From Phycisphaeraceae bacterium D3-23 (GTDB taxonomy: Bacteria; Planctomycetota; Phycisphaerae; Phycisphaerales; Phycisphaeraceae): a stretch of 64,000 bases of DNA. The notes beneath the pieces are model-generated. The model saw only the letters and a list, made by a program, of their open reading frames with translations, had not been told where the DNA came from and made no database searches. Location of the stretch: positions 4,278,001 to 4,342,000 of the forward strand of contig CP114179.1 of the NCBI GenBank assembly GCA_039555135.1. The letters run 5' to 3'. Position 1 is the stretch's first letter. Every line of letters begins with the position of its first letter. Both the position numbers and the translations under genes were made by a program. Of this stretch, positions 19,301-28,005 are shown in pieces.

Positions 19301-20434
19301 GATCGACGCGCCGGGTGTGGCGGTGGTGATCGCGACGCTGATCGGGCTGTCGTAGAAGCCGCGATCGACGCTGAACTGCGTGTCGGCGACGATTCCTTCG
19401 AACGACTGGCCGTTGACGGTGCCGGGGGTCGGCGACGTGAAGAACCCGACCTCGTGCGGGGTCACGACCTGTGCGACCCCCGCGATGAGTTCGGGCTCGA
19501 TGAGGTAGTCCGAGCTGTTGATCAGGTTCAGGCCCTGGATCGCGAGCACGTTGGTCCCGACGATGAGCTTGTCCAGGTGCTCGCTGATATCGAACGGCTG
19601 GAAATCGACTGAAAGGAAGTCGCCCAGCTGTGCAGTCGCCAGCGAGTTGTAGACCGGCGACCCCGGGGCGTTGTCAGCCGCGATCAGTTCGCCGTTGAGG
19701 TACGCAACAAAACCGTCATCGTAGCGCATCCGAAGCATCAACGAGCTAAACGCGGAGGTGTCCGCCACGTTGAAGGTCTGCCGCATATAGAACGACGTCG
19801 TGCCGGAGGGAAGCGTCGACTCGATCAATGCGGCGTAGTTTGGGTTATCGCCCGGCGAGTTCTCGTAGCCGATGCCTGTCGCACCGGAGGTCCATCCGCT
19901 GTCGTTGAAGCCCGCGGTGTTCCAGCCGTTGATCGAGCCGGTGGGGATGTGGTGGCGTGCGGTGCTGCCCTCCGCGACCAGGACGACATCGTTCGCCGTC
20001 ATCGCGAGCCCGTACGATCGGTCGGCGAACTGCTCGGGGAACTGTGGCGCGTAGGCATGCGCGACGGTAGCTCCGTCGTCCTCCACAAGCGCGAGGTACT
20101 CGCCATCGCTTGACAACTTGAAGTTGGTGTGTAACTCGGTGCCGTCCGCGTCCGCACGGCTTTTGCCGGACGCAAAAACAATGAGCAATTCATCGGGCGC
20201 GAGCGTGATGGAGGGGAATGACCACTGGTCGAGATTGCCCGCGTCGTCGGTCAGGTACCAACCGGTGAGGTCGAGCGCGCTATCCCCCGCGTTGAAGAGT
20301 TCGATCCAGTCCGACCGATCGCCGTCCTCGTCCTGCAGGCCATCGCTATTGGACGCGAGGAACTCGGTAATCAGCGGAACGGCTGTAAACAACAGCCGCG
20401 GCTCAAGGGGTTCGATCTGGTTTGGATGTCGCAA
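16370..20434 (-). CDS. LEPR-XLL / lamin-tail / CotH-kinase giant surface protein (CotH-2)
   Basis: A 1,354-aa paralogue of CotH-1, intact. TTG 20434 is the preferred start because AGGAGGAG lies 9 bases upstream; a GTG at 20482 lacks a site. LEPRLLFTAVPLITEFLASN opens the protein. Domains: lamin-tail (about 20-150), a lectin-like stretch, a chitobiase-C/FN3-like CHB_HEX_C domain (about 345-430, VYTLDGSAPA), CotH kinase (about 510-790; KKHSFRIVFR and HMWDAEWSLGL), a second CHB_HEX_C domain (YYTLDGSDP), a lamin-tail domain (TELHYNPQGPTAAELAAGF) and a dockerin-like pair (GDITGDGFVGAEDLDALLALWG; GSGDLSIVIANFGN). A disordered tail includes an N9 run and ATAKPKPRFDALALR. It has no PEP-CTERM tail, so anchoring must differ from its neighbours. 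Confidence 0.88.
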   Translation of the reverse strand: MRHPNQIEPLEPRLLFTAVPLITEFLASNSDGLQDEDGDRSDWIELFNAGDSALDLTGWYLTDDAGNLDQWSFPSITLAPDELLIVFASGKSRADADGTELHTNFKLSSDGEYLALVEDDGATVAHAYAPQFPEQFADRSYGLAMTANDVVLVAEGSTARHHIPTGSINGWNTAGFNDSGWTSGATGIGYENSPGDNPNYAALIESTLPSGTTSFYMRQTFNVADTSAFSSLMLRMRYDDGFVAYLNGELIAADNAPGSPVYNSLATAQLGDFLSVDFQPFDISEHLDKLIVGTNVLAIQGLNLINSSDYLIEPELIAGVAQVVTPHEVGFFTSPTPGTVNGQSFEGIVADTQFSVDRGFYDSPISVAITTATPGASIVYTLDGSAPAVTTGGVITNGTLYTNPLNITGTETVRAMGYMAGFESTNIDTHTYIFPADVIDQDAAFTLAQGFPPAWGGTSPDYGVDASDVNNADFISALTAIPTISINIDADDLFANDGIYTNSTAHGSAWERAASIELINPDGSVGFQENAGLRIQGGAFRNHSLSKKHSFRIVFRGEYGVGELHYPLFGADAVDEFDTITLRMDSNDGWSWDSAGSRPQYARDEFGRQTQLALGQPSSHGARAHLYLNGVYWGLYNPVERPDANFSASYYGGDPDNWDVINTGSATDGNTNSWNTLVGLAQNVANAGSEAQRTTAYYHLQGANQDGSNNPAVENYLDVDNYIDYLITNFYGGNADWPHNNYYMGRERGLDSTGFKFHMWDAEWSLGLNASVNSDRTGVSAGPAEPYSDLRASAEFRLAFADRVHRAFFNDGPLTTANAIERYQGILDTIDSAINAEVGRWGDQHNGAGYDRNDWLGESNSVINGWLTQRANIFVNQLRNAGLYSTIAAVVWNQRGGTIDDGFGIALGASVGNIYYTLDGSDPRAIGGGLSANAIQYTGTPINLTDHATVTARVRHLGTWSAIDQADFVLADTPADATNLRVTELHYNPQGPTAAELAAGFTDGDAFEFIELLNTSAVTISLHGVQLKRTIVDGQRDGVAFTFGLTALAPGERIVVVSDLAAFTQRYGTGINTAGQYAGNLANGGETLRLTDADNNTIQQFAYDDAVSWPATPDGDGPSLVVINHEGNYNSGNNWEASTTTNGTPGEDEATAIPGDITGDGFVGAEDLDALLALWGDAAASSPQASNADLDGNGTVGSGDLSIVIANFGNATPPATPTSNGQSPTDNDNDNTAPGSNNAGNNNNNNNNNAPTRPTYTRPAAADTPTSPTPTAPIPPTRRSDTGLTSAQQQVGATQSNADALALSRPVTRPEARDASLTAATAKPKPRFDALALRSDAQTRSGGSGLRTHQPKTR
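16688..16715. repeat. (GTT)9 trinucleotide repeat
   Basis: Nine GTT units encode an in-frame Asn9 run in the disordered tail of CotH-2. Length change by units would alter only tail length, not frame. Confidence 0.85.
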
Positions 20435-20569
20435 AATAGTAGTCTCCTCCTGGAAACGAACAGGGCACGCAACATGGCGCACGCCATAGTCTAAACCACA
20501 GCCGTGTGTCGCCGTCTAAGCTGGGCAAGATACAGCGAGGAATCTCATTCAGGATGCCCAGCAGACATC

Positions 20570-22180
20570 TCAACTGCATCGGCGGCGGCGAAACACGATC
20601 CCCCAGAGCCCAAGCAAGGCGAACCCGGCGGGCTCGGGGATGTTCGCGGGCGGTGTGCCGTTGCCGAAGGTGGCCATGACAATGTCGAGGTCGCCTTGGC
20701 CGAGTATGCCGTCGCCATCAGCATCGTAGCGCGGGTCGGCGGGGGGCTCGCCCCAGTGGGCGAGGATCAGGTCGAGGTCGGCCGCGCCGACAAAGCCGTC
20801 GCCGTCCAGGTCGCCCGTGATGCCGATCTCTTCCAGCAGGCCAAACCGCACGAGGTCGGCCCACGCCGCGCCGCCTTCAAACCCGGGCTGGACAAAGCGG
20901 AAACCGACATCGGCATAGGCCGCGCCGTCGATCGGCGTCAGCTCGAAATCAACGTACCGCCAGGCGTCTTCATCGCTCGCGCCGTCGAGCGCGGTGACAT
21001 GGTGCTCACCCATCCACTGGTAGTAGCCGTCGTAGTAGGCGACGAACATCTCCAGCCGGTTGCCCGTACCGGCGATGCTGTCGTCGCTGTTGGTCCGCAC
21101 GGCCGCGGCGAAGAGGTGCGTCTGGCCGGGCGTGATTTCGAGAAAGGGCTGGAGCGTTTGGGTCTCGGCGGCGTTGTTGTCGAACGTGCCAAACAGCTTG
21201 AGCGCCGAATCCCCCGGGCCACCAAACGCGATGCGCGCGGGCGAGCCGTTTGCATCGTGCGTCTCGATGTAGCTGTTGCCGTCGAGCCGCCACGCGTCGT
21301 TGTTGGCATTGAAGCCCGGGCTCTCGATGGCATGGCGTGTCACCACGCCGCGCTGATGGACGGCGACGTAGTCGACAAGCATCTGCTGCGGGAACGCCGT
21401 CGAGCCGTTGGGCGAGCCGGGGAAGTTGCCGCCGACCGCGACGTTGAGGATCATGAAAAAGTCGTCGTCGAAGACCCACGGGTTGCCGCCCACGTCGCCG
21501 GCAGTGAGCGTCTGGTAGACGTTGCCATCGACGAGCCAGTCGATGCCCCACGGCGTCCACTCGACGGCGAAGGTGTGGAAGGTGTCGTTGAACCACTGCC
21601 CGCCGGGGTTGTAGTAGTTCGAACCGATCCCGCCGCCGCCCGAGTAGCCCGGGCCGTGGATCGTGCCGTGCACTGTCGCGGGCTGCGAGCCGATGTTTTC
21701 CATGATGTCGATCTCGCCGGCATGGGGCCAGCCCTGCGAGCTGATGTCTTCGCCGAGCATCCAGAACGCGGGCCACATGCCCTGACCGACGGGCAATTGG
21801 ATGCGCGCCTCGAAGCGGCCAAAGGTCTGGCTGAAGTTGCCCTGCGTGGTGATGCGCGCGGAGGTGTACTGCCGCCAGATGCCGTCGGTGCCTTGGGTCC
21901 AGCCGTCGCGCGCGGTGATGGCGAGGTTGCCGTTGCCGTCGAGCGCGACGTTGTCGGGGCTGGTGGTGTAGGTCTGGAGCTCGTTGTTGCCCCAGCCGTG
22001 CCCGCCGGTTTCGAGGTTCCAGACGGCGGGATTCGGCGGTGCCCCGGCCGCGCCGCTGAAGTTATCCACGAACGTCGGGAGCCAGACCGCATCCCCAGGC
22101 GTTTGTGCCTTGACAGGCAGCCCGATGGCACAAACGACAAGGCCAACAACAGCCAACCAAGATCGGTAGTCAAACAGCAA
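20570..22180 (-). CDS. Secreted GH16 endo-beta-glucanase with dockerin-like module and PEP-CTERM tail
   Basis: A 536-aa protein if started at TTG 22180, which directly precedes a good signal peptide (LAVVGLVVCAIGLPVKAQ) and follows GAGAG; longer frames extend to 22318. The GH16 domain (about 35-280) holds the catalytic GEIDIMENIG, with nucleophile E156, D158 and acid/base E161, plus WPAFWMLG and HTFAVEWTPWGIDW, typical of laminarinases. A beta-sandwich domain (about 290-455) may bind carbohydrate. A dockerin-like module follows (GDLDGDGFVGAADLDLILAHWG; GQGDLDIVMATFGNG), then IPEPAGFALLGLWGIVFRRRR. It probably cleaves beta-1,3-glucans such as laminarin outside the cell. The intact PEP-CTERM tail implies exosortase sorting. 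Confidence 0.9.
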   Translation of the reverse strand: MLFDYRSWLAVVGLVVCAIGLPVKAQTPGDAVWLPTFVDNFSGAAGAPPNPAVWNLETGGHGWGNNELQTYTTSPDNVALDGNGNLAITARDGWTQGTDGIWRQYTSARITTQGNFSQTFGRFEARIQLPVGQGMWPAFWMLGEDISSQGWPHAGEIDIMENIGSQPATVHGTIHGPGYSGGGGIGSNYYNPGGQWFNDTFHTFAVEWTPWGIDWLVDGNVYQTLTAGDVGGNPWVFDDDFFMILNVAVGGNFPGSPNGSTAFPQQMLVDYVAVHQRGVVTRHAIESPGFNANNDAWRLDGNSYIETHDANGSPARIAFGGPGDSALKLFGTFDNNAAETQTLQPFLEITPGQTHLFAAAVRTNSDDSIAGTGNRLEMFVAYYDGYYQWMGEHHVTALDGASDEDAWRYVDFELTPIDGAAYADVGFRFVQPGFEGGAAWADLVRFGLLEEIGITGDLDGDGFVGAADLDLILAHWGEPPADPRYDADGDGILGQGDLDIVMATFGNGTPPANIPEPAGFALLGLWGIVFRRRRCS

Positions 22181-22336
22181 AGGTGATCTCTCTTGACGCA
22201 GGCTTAGTCCCCATCCCAAGTGTACTGTTACAGTTGTTACATCCAAGCATATTCGGCTGGCGATACAATCGGCGTCTTCACAAACGCGCCTGTAAAGCGC
22301 GCCGAAAACCACAACCACTTACCAAGGCATCACGTC

Positions 22337-23725
22337 ATGGCACCCCCGACGACCCAGCCCGCGACCCAGCTCGTCTCGACCGACCCCTACACCGGCGAAG
22401 CCGTCGGCAGCGTTGCCATCACGCCGGTGGACCAGATCGAATCGGTTATCGCCGCCGCCCACGCGGCGCAGCGTGGCTGGGGCCAGACCCCGCTGGCCGA
22501 GCGGATCGCGCTGCTCAAGTCGGCGCGGCCGCACCTTGAAAGCGTGGCCGAGGAGCTGGGCGAACTGATCACGCGCGAGCAGGGCAAGCCGATCAAGAAC
22601 GGCAAGGGCGAAGCCGCAATGATCGGGGCCGGCATCGCCGACGAGCTCGACCTTATCGCCCAAGCGCTGGAGCCCGAGGTGCTCGAAGACGACAGCACGC
22701 GCTCGGTGATGCACTTCGACCCGCTGGGCGTGTGCGTCGCGATTACGCCGTGGAACTTCCCGGTGCTGATGCCGCACTGGCTCGTGCTGCCCGCATTGGC
22801 CGCGGGGAATAGCGTGGTTTTGAAGCCGTCCGAGCTAACCCCGCTCTGCGGGCAGCTCTACGCCGATGCGCTCAACAAAGTCCTGCCGCCCGGCGTGCTG
22901 CAGGTCGTGCACGGCAAGGACGACCAGGGCAAGGCCCTCGTCGCGGGCGATGTCGACCTCATCGCGTTCACCGGCTCGCGCGACGCGGGGCGGCACATCA
23001 TGCAGTCGGCCAGCGGCGGGCTCAAGCGGCTCATCCTCGAGCTGGGCAGCAAGGACCCGCTGATCGTGCTCGAAGATGCGGATGTCGAGAAGGCCGCCGA
23101 CTTCGCCGCGATGAACAGCTTCCGCAACAGCGGGCAGGTCTGCGTCAGCACCGAGCGGGTGTACGTACACGAAAAAATCGCCCAGCCATTCGTCGATCGT
23201 CTGCTCGAAAAAACGAAGGAGCTCCGGGTCGGCCACGGCATGGACGAAGCCACGACGATGGGGCCTATGGTCGACGATCGGCAAAAGGCGCACGTCCTCG
23301 CGCAGATCGAAGACGCCAAGAAGAAAGGCGCGACCGTGCTCGCCGGGGGTGAGCCAGGCGACGGCAACGTGCTCGCCCCGACGGTCCTGCTGGGGGTGAC
23401 GCACGACATGGACATCTGCACCGTCGAGACCTTCGGCCCCGTTGCCGCGGTCCGTGTCGTCAGAGATGATGCCGAGGCGCTCGAGCTCGCCAACGACAGC
23501 GACCTCGGGCTGGGCGGCGTCGTGTTCGGCGAACACGAACATGCAACCCGCATCGCGCGGCAGGTCAAGGCCGGGATGATCGGCATCAACAAGGGCATCG
23601 GCGGCGCGACCGGCACGCCCTGGGTCGGCGCCCGTCAGTCCGGCTACGGGTACCACGGCTCCCGCGAAGGTCACCGCCAGTTCTGCCAGGTCCGCGTCGT
23701 CAGCGAAGCCAAGACTCCGGCGTAG
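22337..23725 (+). CDS. NAD(P)-dependent aldehyde dehydrogenase (succinate-semialdehyde dehydrogenase-like)
   Basis: A 462-aa ALDH-superfamily enzyme, the usual length. The cofactor-binding segment is ITPWNFPVLMPHWLVLPALAAGNSVVLKPSE. FTGSRDAGRHI contains the glycine loop. The general base is E235 in LILELGSKDP (most relatives have ELGGKNP). The nucleophile is C269 in NSGQVCVSTERVYV. The C-terminus has YGYHGSREGHRQFCQVR. It oxidises an aldehyde to its acid in the cytosol; succinic semialdehyde is likely but not certain. ATG 22337 has AAGG 9 bases upstream; the frame extends to 22220 without a site. It shares a 156-base divergent promoter region with the GH16 gene. Confidence 0.88.
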   Translation: MAPPTTQPATQLVSTDPYTGEAVGSVAITPVDQIESVIAAAHAAQRGWGQTPLAERIALLKSARPHLESVAEELGELITREQGKPIKNGKGEAAMIGAGIADELDLIAQALEPEVLEDDSTRSVMHFDPLGVCVAITPWNFPVLMPHWLVLPALAAGNSVVLKPSELTPLCGQLYADALNKVLPPGVLQVVHGKDDQGKALVAGDVDLIAFTGSRDAGRHIMQSASGGLKRLILELGSKDPLIVLEDADVEKAADFAAMNSFRNSGQVCVSTERVYVHEKIAQPFVDRLLEKTKELRVGHGMDEATTMGPMVDDRQKAHVLAQIEDAKKKGATVLAGGEPGDGNVLAPTVLLGVTHDMDICTVETFGPVAAVRVVRDDAEALELANDSDLGLGGVVFGEHEHATRIARQVKAGMIGINKGIGGATGTPWVGARQSGYGYHGSREGHRQFCQVRVVSEAKTPA

Positions 23726-23756
23726 CGCACGCGCCATCGGCTACGATACGACTCAG

Positions 23757-24562
23757 ATGGCCGACGCCGATCTAAACGCAGACGGACCTCGCGATGCGCC
23801 GCTCTTGTCGGTTGTCGTTCCCGCGCGCGATGAGGCCGACAACGTCGAGCGATTGGTCGAAGAGGTGGCACTCGCACTGGGCGAGGCCAAGACCCCCGGC
23901 GGGTACGAGCTCATCATCATCGACGACGGCTCAAGCGACGGCACGGCCCGCGCCCTCGAAGCGTTAGCCCACACACACGACTTGTTGCAAGTCATTTCAC
24001 TCCCCCAGCCCAGCGGCCAGTCCGCCGCGCTGCATGCCGGCATCGCGGCAGCACGAGGCACATGGATCGCGACGCTTGATGCCGACTTGCAGAACGACCC
24101 CGCCGACCTGCCCGCCATGCTGCGACGCGCGATTGAAGACCAGCTCGACTTGGTGCAGGGCGACCGCTCCGCCAATCGCCGTGACAACGCCGTCCGACGC
24201 GCGGGCTCATGGGTCGGCCGGGTCACGCGGCGTCTGCTGATTAACGACACCGTCCGAGACACCGGCTGCTCGACACGCATCATGCGCGCGCGACGCTGGC
24301 CAAGCAGCTCCCGCTCGACCGCCCCGGGATGCACCGCTTCATCCCCGCGTTGCTGGCGTTGCGCGGCGCACGCATCGCCGAGGTACCCGTCAACCACCGC
24401 CCACGCACCGCGGGGCAGACCAAGTACGGCCTGGGTATCCTCAAACGCGCGCTGCCCGGCCTGCGCGACGCCCTCGCCGTCCGCCGAATGGCCAAACACG
24501 CCCACACCCAACAAGAAGACGGTGTTGCCACCAAGCTCGAACAGGAAGGCGGGCAGGCATGA
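23757..24562 (+). CDS. Family 2 glycosyltransferase (dolichyl-phosphate mannosyltransferase-like), frameshifted
   Basis: About 267 aa after repair. Residues 1-180 are a GT2/DPM1-type catalytic domain: [47 protein letters not shown] (DxD metal site) and [10 protein letters not shown]. At 24284-24292 (GCGCGCGCG) the frame changes by one surplus GC unit. The true frame continues [25 protein letters not shown] and [10 protein letters not shown] to a TGA at 24562, matching the GMHRF and SKYG motifs of the family. Unrepaired, translation runs out of phase to 24824. It normally transfers a sugar to a polyprenyl phosphate at the inner membrane. The stop overlaps the start of the next gene (ATGA), so the two are an operon. 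Confidence 0.85.
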
Positions 24563-25164
24563 GTCGTCGCTTGTGCATCCTGCTGCTCGCACTCCTGCTT
24601 GCCGGATCCGCCGATACCGCCGATGCGCAGTCGGATACGACCCACGCCCGCGCCCCCGGCACCGCCGAATTTCAACTCAGCGACCGCCTGATCGACCTCG
24701 ACCTGGGCGAAACCCCCGACGGACTCCGCTACCGCTTTACCGATCCCCAAGGCCGGCGCGTCGAACTCACTCCCGGCCAGTTCGCGCAGGCGCTGCACGA
24801 CAAGCAAAACCGCCGGGGCACTGACCGCCCACTGCTCCACATCCTCTTCGACATCACGTCGTGGACCGGCGTCCTGTGGGTCGGGCTCGGGCTGCTGGGG
24901 CAGGCCCTCTTCACGGGCCGGATGCTTGTGCAGTGGCTCAGCAGCGAACGCGCGAAACGCTCCGTCGTCCCGCCGGCATTCTGGTGGCTCTCGCTCATAG
25001 GCGCGGCGATGCTCCTGGCCTACTTCATCTGGCGCACCGACATCGTCGGCGTCCTGGGCCAATCCGCCGGCTTCCTCATCTACGCCCGCAACCTCTGGCT
25101 GATCTACACAACCAACGACCCGGACAGCCGACGGCCTACGGACGCCGGGCCTACGACCTCTTGA
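24559..25164 (+). CDS. Lipid-A-disaccharide synthase N-terminal domain (LAB_N) membrane protein
   Basis: A 201-aa protein with a signal-like N-terminus ([19 protein letters not shown]), a small soluble region (about 30-90) and a three-helix LAB_N domain (about 95-190): [45 protein letters not shown], and [13 protein letters not shown]. The [13 protein letters not shown] motif is diagnostic. LAB_N proteins are small membrane proteins often found next to GT2 polyprenyl-phosphate glycosyltransferases, as here, and are thought to act in lipid or glycan modification. ATG 24559 overlaps the GT2 stop. Confidence 0.85.
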   Translation: MSRRLCILLLALLLAGSADTADAQSDTTHARAPGTAEFQLSDRLIDLDLGETPDGLRYRFTDPQGRRVELTPGQFAQALHDKQNRRGTDRPLLHILFDITSWTGVLWVGLGLLGQALFTGRMLVQWLSSERAKRSVVPPAFWWLSLIGAAMLLAYFIWRTDIVGVLGQSAGFLIYARNLWLIYTTNDPDSRRPTDAGPTTS

Positions 25165-25176
25165 CGGTGTCGACGC

Positions 25177-25542
25177 CTACGCCATCAGCCACGCTTGGGC
25201 GGCGGCTTCCTCGTCCAAGTCGAAAGCCTTGATCTCAAGCCCGGGGATCAACGCGCCCTCGATCTCGCTGACCTTCTTAAGCCACGTCTTCTCCGCAAGC
25301 ACCGCGCACTTGTCGAATCGGCCGATGCACTTGAGCAGCTTGGGCATGCGGACCAACTCGACGCCGATCGCGCCCAGCGAAGGCAGATGGAAGTCCGAGA
25401 TCCGGTACAGCATCCTGCCGTGCTCGATGCCCTCGGCCTTGGCGAGGAAATCGTCCAGCACTCGGGCCATCTGTTCTTTGTCGAGCTTGCCAGAGAGCGA
25501 GAGGTCCAGGCGGTTGGGGCCGTTGGGCCTGATCGTAAACAT
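25177..25542 (-). CDS. SpoIIAA-like (STAS-fold) protein
   Basis: A 121-aa cytosolic protein. The pattern MFTIRPNGPNRLDLSLSGKLDKEQMARVL, then GRMLYRISDFHLPSLGAIG, and KCAVLAEKTWLKKVSEIEGALIPG fits the SpoIIAA-like/STAS family (PF11964), in which a small alpha-beta domain binds membranes or partners. The ATG at 25542 follows AAGGAG. The gene converges on the LAB_N gene with 12 bases between them. Function in this organism is unknown. Confidence 0.8.
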   Translation of the reverse strand: MFTIRPNGPNRLDLSLSGKLDKEQMARVLDDFLAKAEGIEHGRMLYRISDFHLPSLGAIGVELVRMPKLLKCIGRFDKCAVLAEKTWLKKVSEIEGALIPGLEIKAFDLDEEAAAQAWLMA

Positions 25543-25581
25543 CGGGCGCTCCTTACAGAAGTCTGAATCGACGCATGGGCC

Positions 25582-26077
25582 TCATTTTAGGCCTCCCGGA
25601 TCGAGCCTGATCGGCCGTGACAAGAAAACACTGTTCGGGTCGGTCCGGTAGCCACCAAATGCGCCGCAGTACGCAAACCCACTGCGCTCATAGAGCATCC
25701 GTGCCGGGGCATAAGCCGGCTGCGTCCCGGTCTCCAGAGAAAGCCGCTTATACCCCCTGGCCTGCGCTATCGCGAGAAGGTGCGCCCAGCATCGCCGACG
25801 CCACCCCGCGACGCCGGTGGTCCGGTGACGTGATCATGGACTTGATCTCGCCGTGGCATGGCCCCAGTTCCTTCATCGCGCCGCACCCGACTAGCGCGGC
25901 CTGGTCCCATACGCCCCAGAATGTCAGCGACGGGTCGTCCTGCAGCGCTGCGGGGTCGAGCGCGTGGATGCTGCCCGCCGGCGAATGCTGCGCGACAAAC
26001 GCCAAGTGCCCCCGCAACAGCCCCACGACGCCGGGACCCGTCAAGTCGTCGATACGGATGTCGTAGCAACTCGGCAT
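25582..26077 (-). CDS. GNAT-family N-acetyltransferase, frameshifted
   Basis: About 164 aa after repair; as read, it stops after 109 aa at 25748. The N-terminal part has LLRGHLAFVAQHSPAGSIHALD and FWGVWDQAALVGCGAMKEL, a YedL/PhnO-type GNAT pattern. Motif A is HGEIKSMITSPDHRRRGVASAML (acetyl-CoA pyrophosphate loop RRRGVA). At 25785-25787 a GGG (mRNA sense) has one base too many. In the other frame the protein continues HLLAIAQARGYKRLSLETG, YAPARMLYERSGF, and ends RPIRLDPGGLK. Both halves belong to one conserved fold, so this is a single-base insertion, either mutational or technical. Confidence 0.82.
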
Positions 26078-26306
26078 CGACGCATCTTACCGACTCAGAT
26101 TCAATCGCCACGTCGCCCTAATAAAGTAGGCGACGCGAATGGGCTAGCCCATTACTCGTAGATCGAAAGAAAATCGAAACAGCTTCGTCATATGGCAAGA
26201 TTGCATTAGGTCATTCAACCTGTTGCGGTAGAGTGAGGAGGTAGGCGGTCTTCATGCCTGCGTGGGCATCACGTCTACAGAATCATTTCTTGCTTCAAGG
26301 AGCATC

Positions 26307-26927
26307 ATGCGAACACTCTCCTCTCTCGCCGTCTCTGCCATCGCTTCCGCCGGCCTCTGTATCGCAGGGGGCGCGGCTGGCCAGTCGAACTCGGCCTTGC
26401 TGGTCGATGTGCAGGCCTCCAACCTCGAGGGCTACGACTACGAGTTCAATATCTATAACCTTGTCCCGACGGCCGAGGTCACCGGCATCTACTTCGAAGA
26501 CGACTGGGACACCTACTTCTCCTCAAGTCCGTTCCACCGCAATATCCGTGTCGACCCCGGCCCACTCACGTTCATCGAGGGCGGGTTCTCGCCCAATCTG
26601 AGCCCCTGGACCACCTCGCTGGTTAGCTACGAAGTCCCGACCGGTAGCGCCGGTGTCGAGACCAACGGCGTCGCGACCATCGCGTTTGTCGATAACGGCT
26701 CCACGCCCCTCAACGAGCAACTCCTCTTCGACGCTATCAACGATCCCGGCTTCGGCATCGGGCTACGCATCGAGTACGTGGACACCGGCACCATCTTCCA
26801 GTTCGCCCAGCCCGACCTCCTGGGCGTGGGGGCGGGCGGCGGCGGGAGCAGCGTGCCCACACCCGGCACGGGCCTGATGGCCCTCGCACTGGTGGGTGTG
26901 GTCTGCCGACGACGGCGCGCCACGTAA
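26307..26927 (+). CDS. Exported protein with PEP-CTERM-like tail
   Basis: A 206-aa protein. Signal peptide: MRTLSSLAVSAIASAGLCIAGGAAGQ. The body is a beta-rich domain starting NSALLVDVQASNLEGYDYEFN and containing a D-rich loop (GIYFEDDWDTYF); I do not recognise the fold. The C-terminus VPTPGTGLMALALVGVVCRRRRAT has the PEP-CTERM layout (proline signature, helix, arginines), with 'PTPG' instead of 'PEPG'. ATG 26307 follows AAGGAG by 4 bases. Confidence 0.82.
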   Translation: MRTLSSLAVSAIASAGLCIAGGAAGQSNSALLVDVQASNLEGYDYEFNIYNLVPTAEVTGIYFEDDWDTYFSSSPFHRNIRVDPGPLTFIEGGFSPNLSPWTTSLVSYEVPTGSAGVETNGVATIAFVDNGSTPLNEQLLFDAINDPGFGIGLRIEYVDTGTIFQFAQPDLLGVGAGGGGSSVPTPGTGLMALALVGVVCRRRRAT

Positions 26928-26960
26928 ACGAAACGATTGCCAACACGGCCTCTCTAAATG

Positions 26961-26986
26961 TACCACCGGTTTGGTGGTGCTTTTTT
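26961..26986 (+). terminator. Terminator after the exported protein gene
   Basis: ACCACC (26962-26967) pairs with GGTGGT (26973-26978) and is followed by CT6. Confidence 0.75.
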
Positions 26987-27070
26987 CATACAGTCCGCCA
27001 CCGTATGTTTAGCCGTCGCCCAACGGGCGGCGCGTCTTTCGATGTGGTGCGACTTCCAGAGATCAGCCCG

Positions 27071-27901
27071 TCAGGAGGCCGTCTCCTTGGGCTCCTTCCC
27101 CTCCACCGTGAGCCGAGCCGGGTGGCCGAACCAGGCGTTGGGCTTGCCCTGGTTCTCGACGTATCTGTCTTCGAGGACCGTCTGTACGGCGGGCATGTCG
27201 GCGGATTCGTCGACCCAGCCGCCGTCGATGTCGGGGAAGTCGGTCTTGCAGTTGGCGCACTTCGCGGTGTTGCTGAAACGTATCGGGCACCAGAAGCTCT
27301 CGACGTTGCGGAGCATCTCGCCGCCCAGCGACCACACGCCGGTCATCCAGTCGCAGTAGAGGCACCAGACCAGGTCGTAGCCGACGAGCCCGTCGAACTT
27401 CGTGCGTGAAACGTTGATCCAGTCGGCCGACTTGTACTTGGGCAGCCGGATCAGCCAGGTCAGCGGCGGGTAGACGATGTATTCCGCGATGCGGATGAGG
27501 ATGAATAGTGGCGCGGCCAGGGACGTCCACCACACCGCGAGGTGGTTGCGCCACCCGCCGACCGCGCGGTTGAGCGTCTTGAAGATCGTCCGCCGGGTGT
27601 CTTTGTGTTTGGGGTGCATCTCGTGGAGGAACGACCAGACGACGAGCGTGGTGGACTGCGCCAACACCGCGACACCGAGCAGCAGCCACAGGCCCGGCCG
27701 GTCGTACACATCAAGCCCCGCCCACAAGGCCATCGCCGCGGCGGGCGGCGCGACGAGGAACGCGAACACCACAACATCCAGCCCCGGTGCCTGCCGAAGC
27801 AGCCGGGCGAGCGCAGGGGCGTAGTTGCCCGCGGCGTGGAGCAGGCCCGCGAGGGCGAGCAGTGCGGCAACGACCACGATGAAGAACAGGAGTACGGTCA
27901 T
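27071..27901 (-). CDS. Multi-pass membrane protein of unknown function
   Basis: A 276-aa protein if started at ATG 27901; the frame also allows ATG 27955 and a start at 27976. It has three or four membrane segments: TVLLFFIVVVAALLALAGLL (2-21), GLDVVVFAFLVAPPAAAMALWAG, PGLWLLLGVAVLAQSTTLVVW, and LAAPLFILIRIAEYIVYPPL. The C-terminal soluble part has CxxC-type pairs (LVWCLYCDW; AKCANCKTDFPD) that may bind metal. I do not recognise the family. It is divergent from the gene at 28006. Confidence 0.7.
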   Translation of the reverse strand: MTVLLFFIVVVAALLALAGLLHAAGNYAPALARLLRQAPGLDVVVFAFLVAPPAAAMALWAGLDVYDRPGLWLLLGVAVLAQSTTLVVWSFLHEMHPKHKDTRRTIFKTLNRAVGGWRNHLAVWWTSLAAPLFILIRIAEYIVYPPLTWLIRLPKYKSADWINVSRTKFDGLVGYDLVWCLYCDWMTGVWSLGGEMLRNVESFWCPIRFSNTAKCANCKTDFPDIDGGWVDESADMPAVQTVLEDRYVENQGKPNAWFGHPARLTVEGKEPKETAS

Positions 27902-28005
27902 GGCAATCACTTTGCGTTCAGGATCGGATGGGCGATAGCGTAACACGCCAGCCATAGTGGCATCGTGCGAAGACACAACCTAGACTCGGCACCCCCGAGA
28001 GCGCC

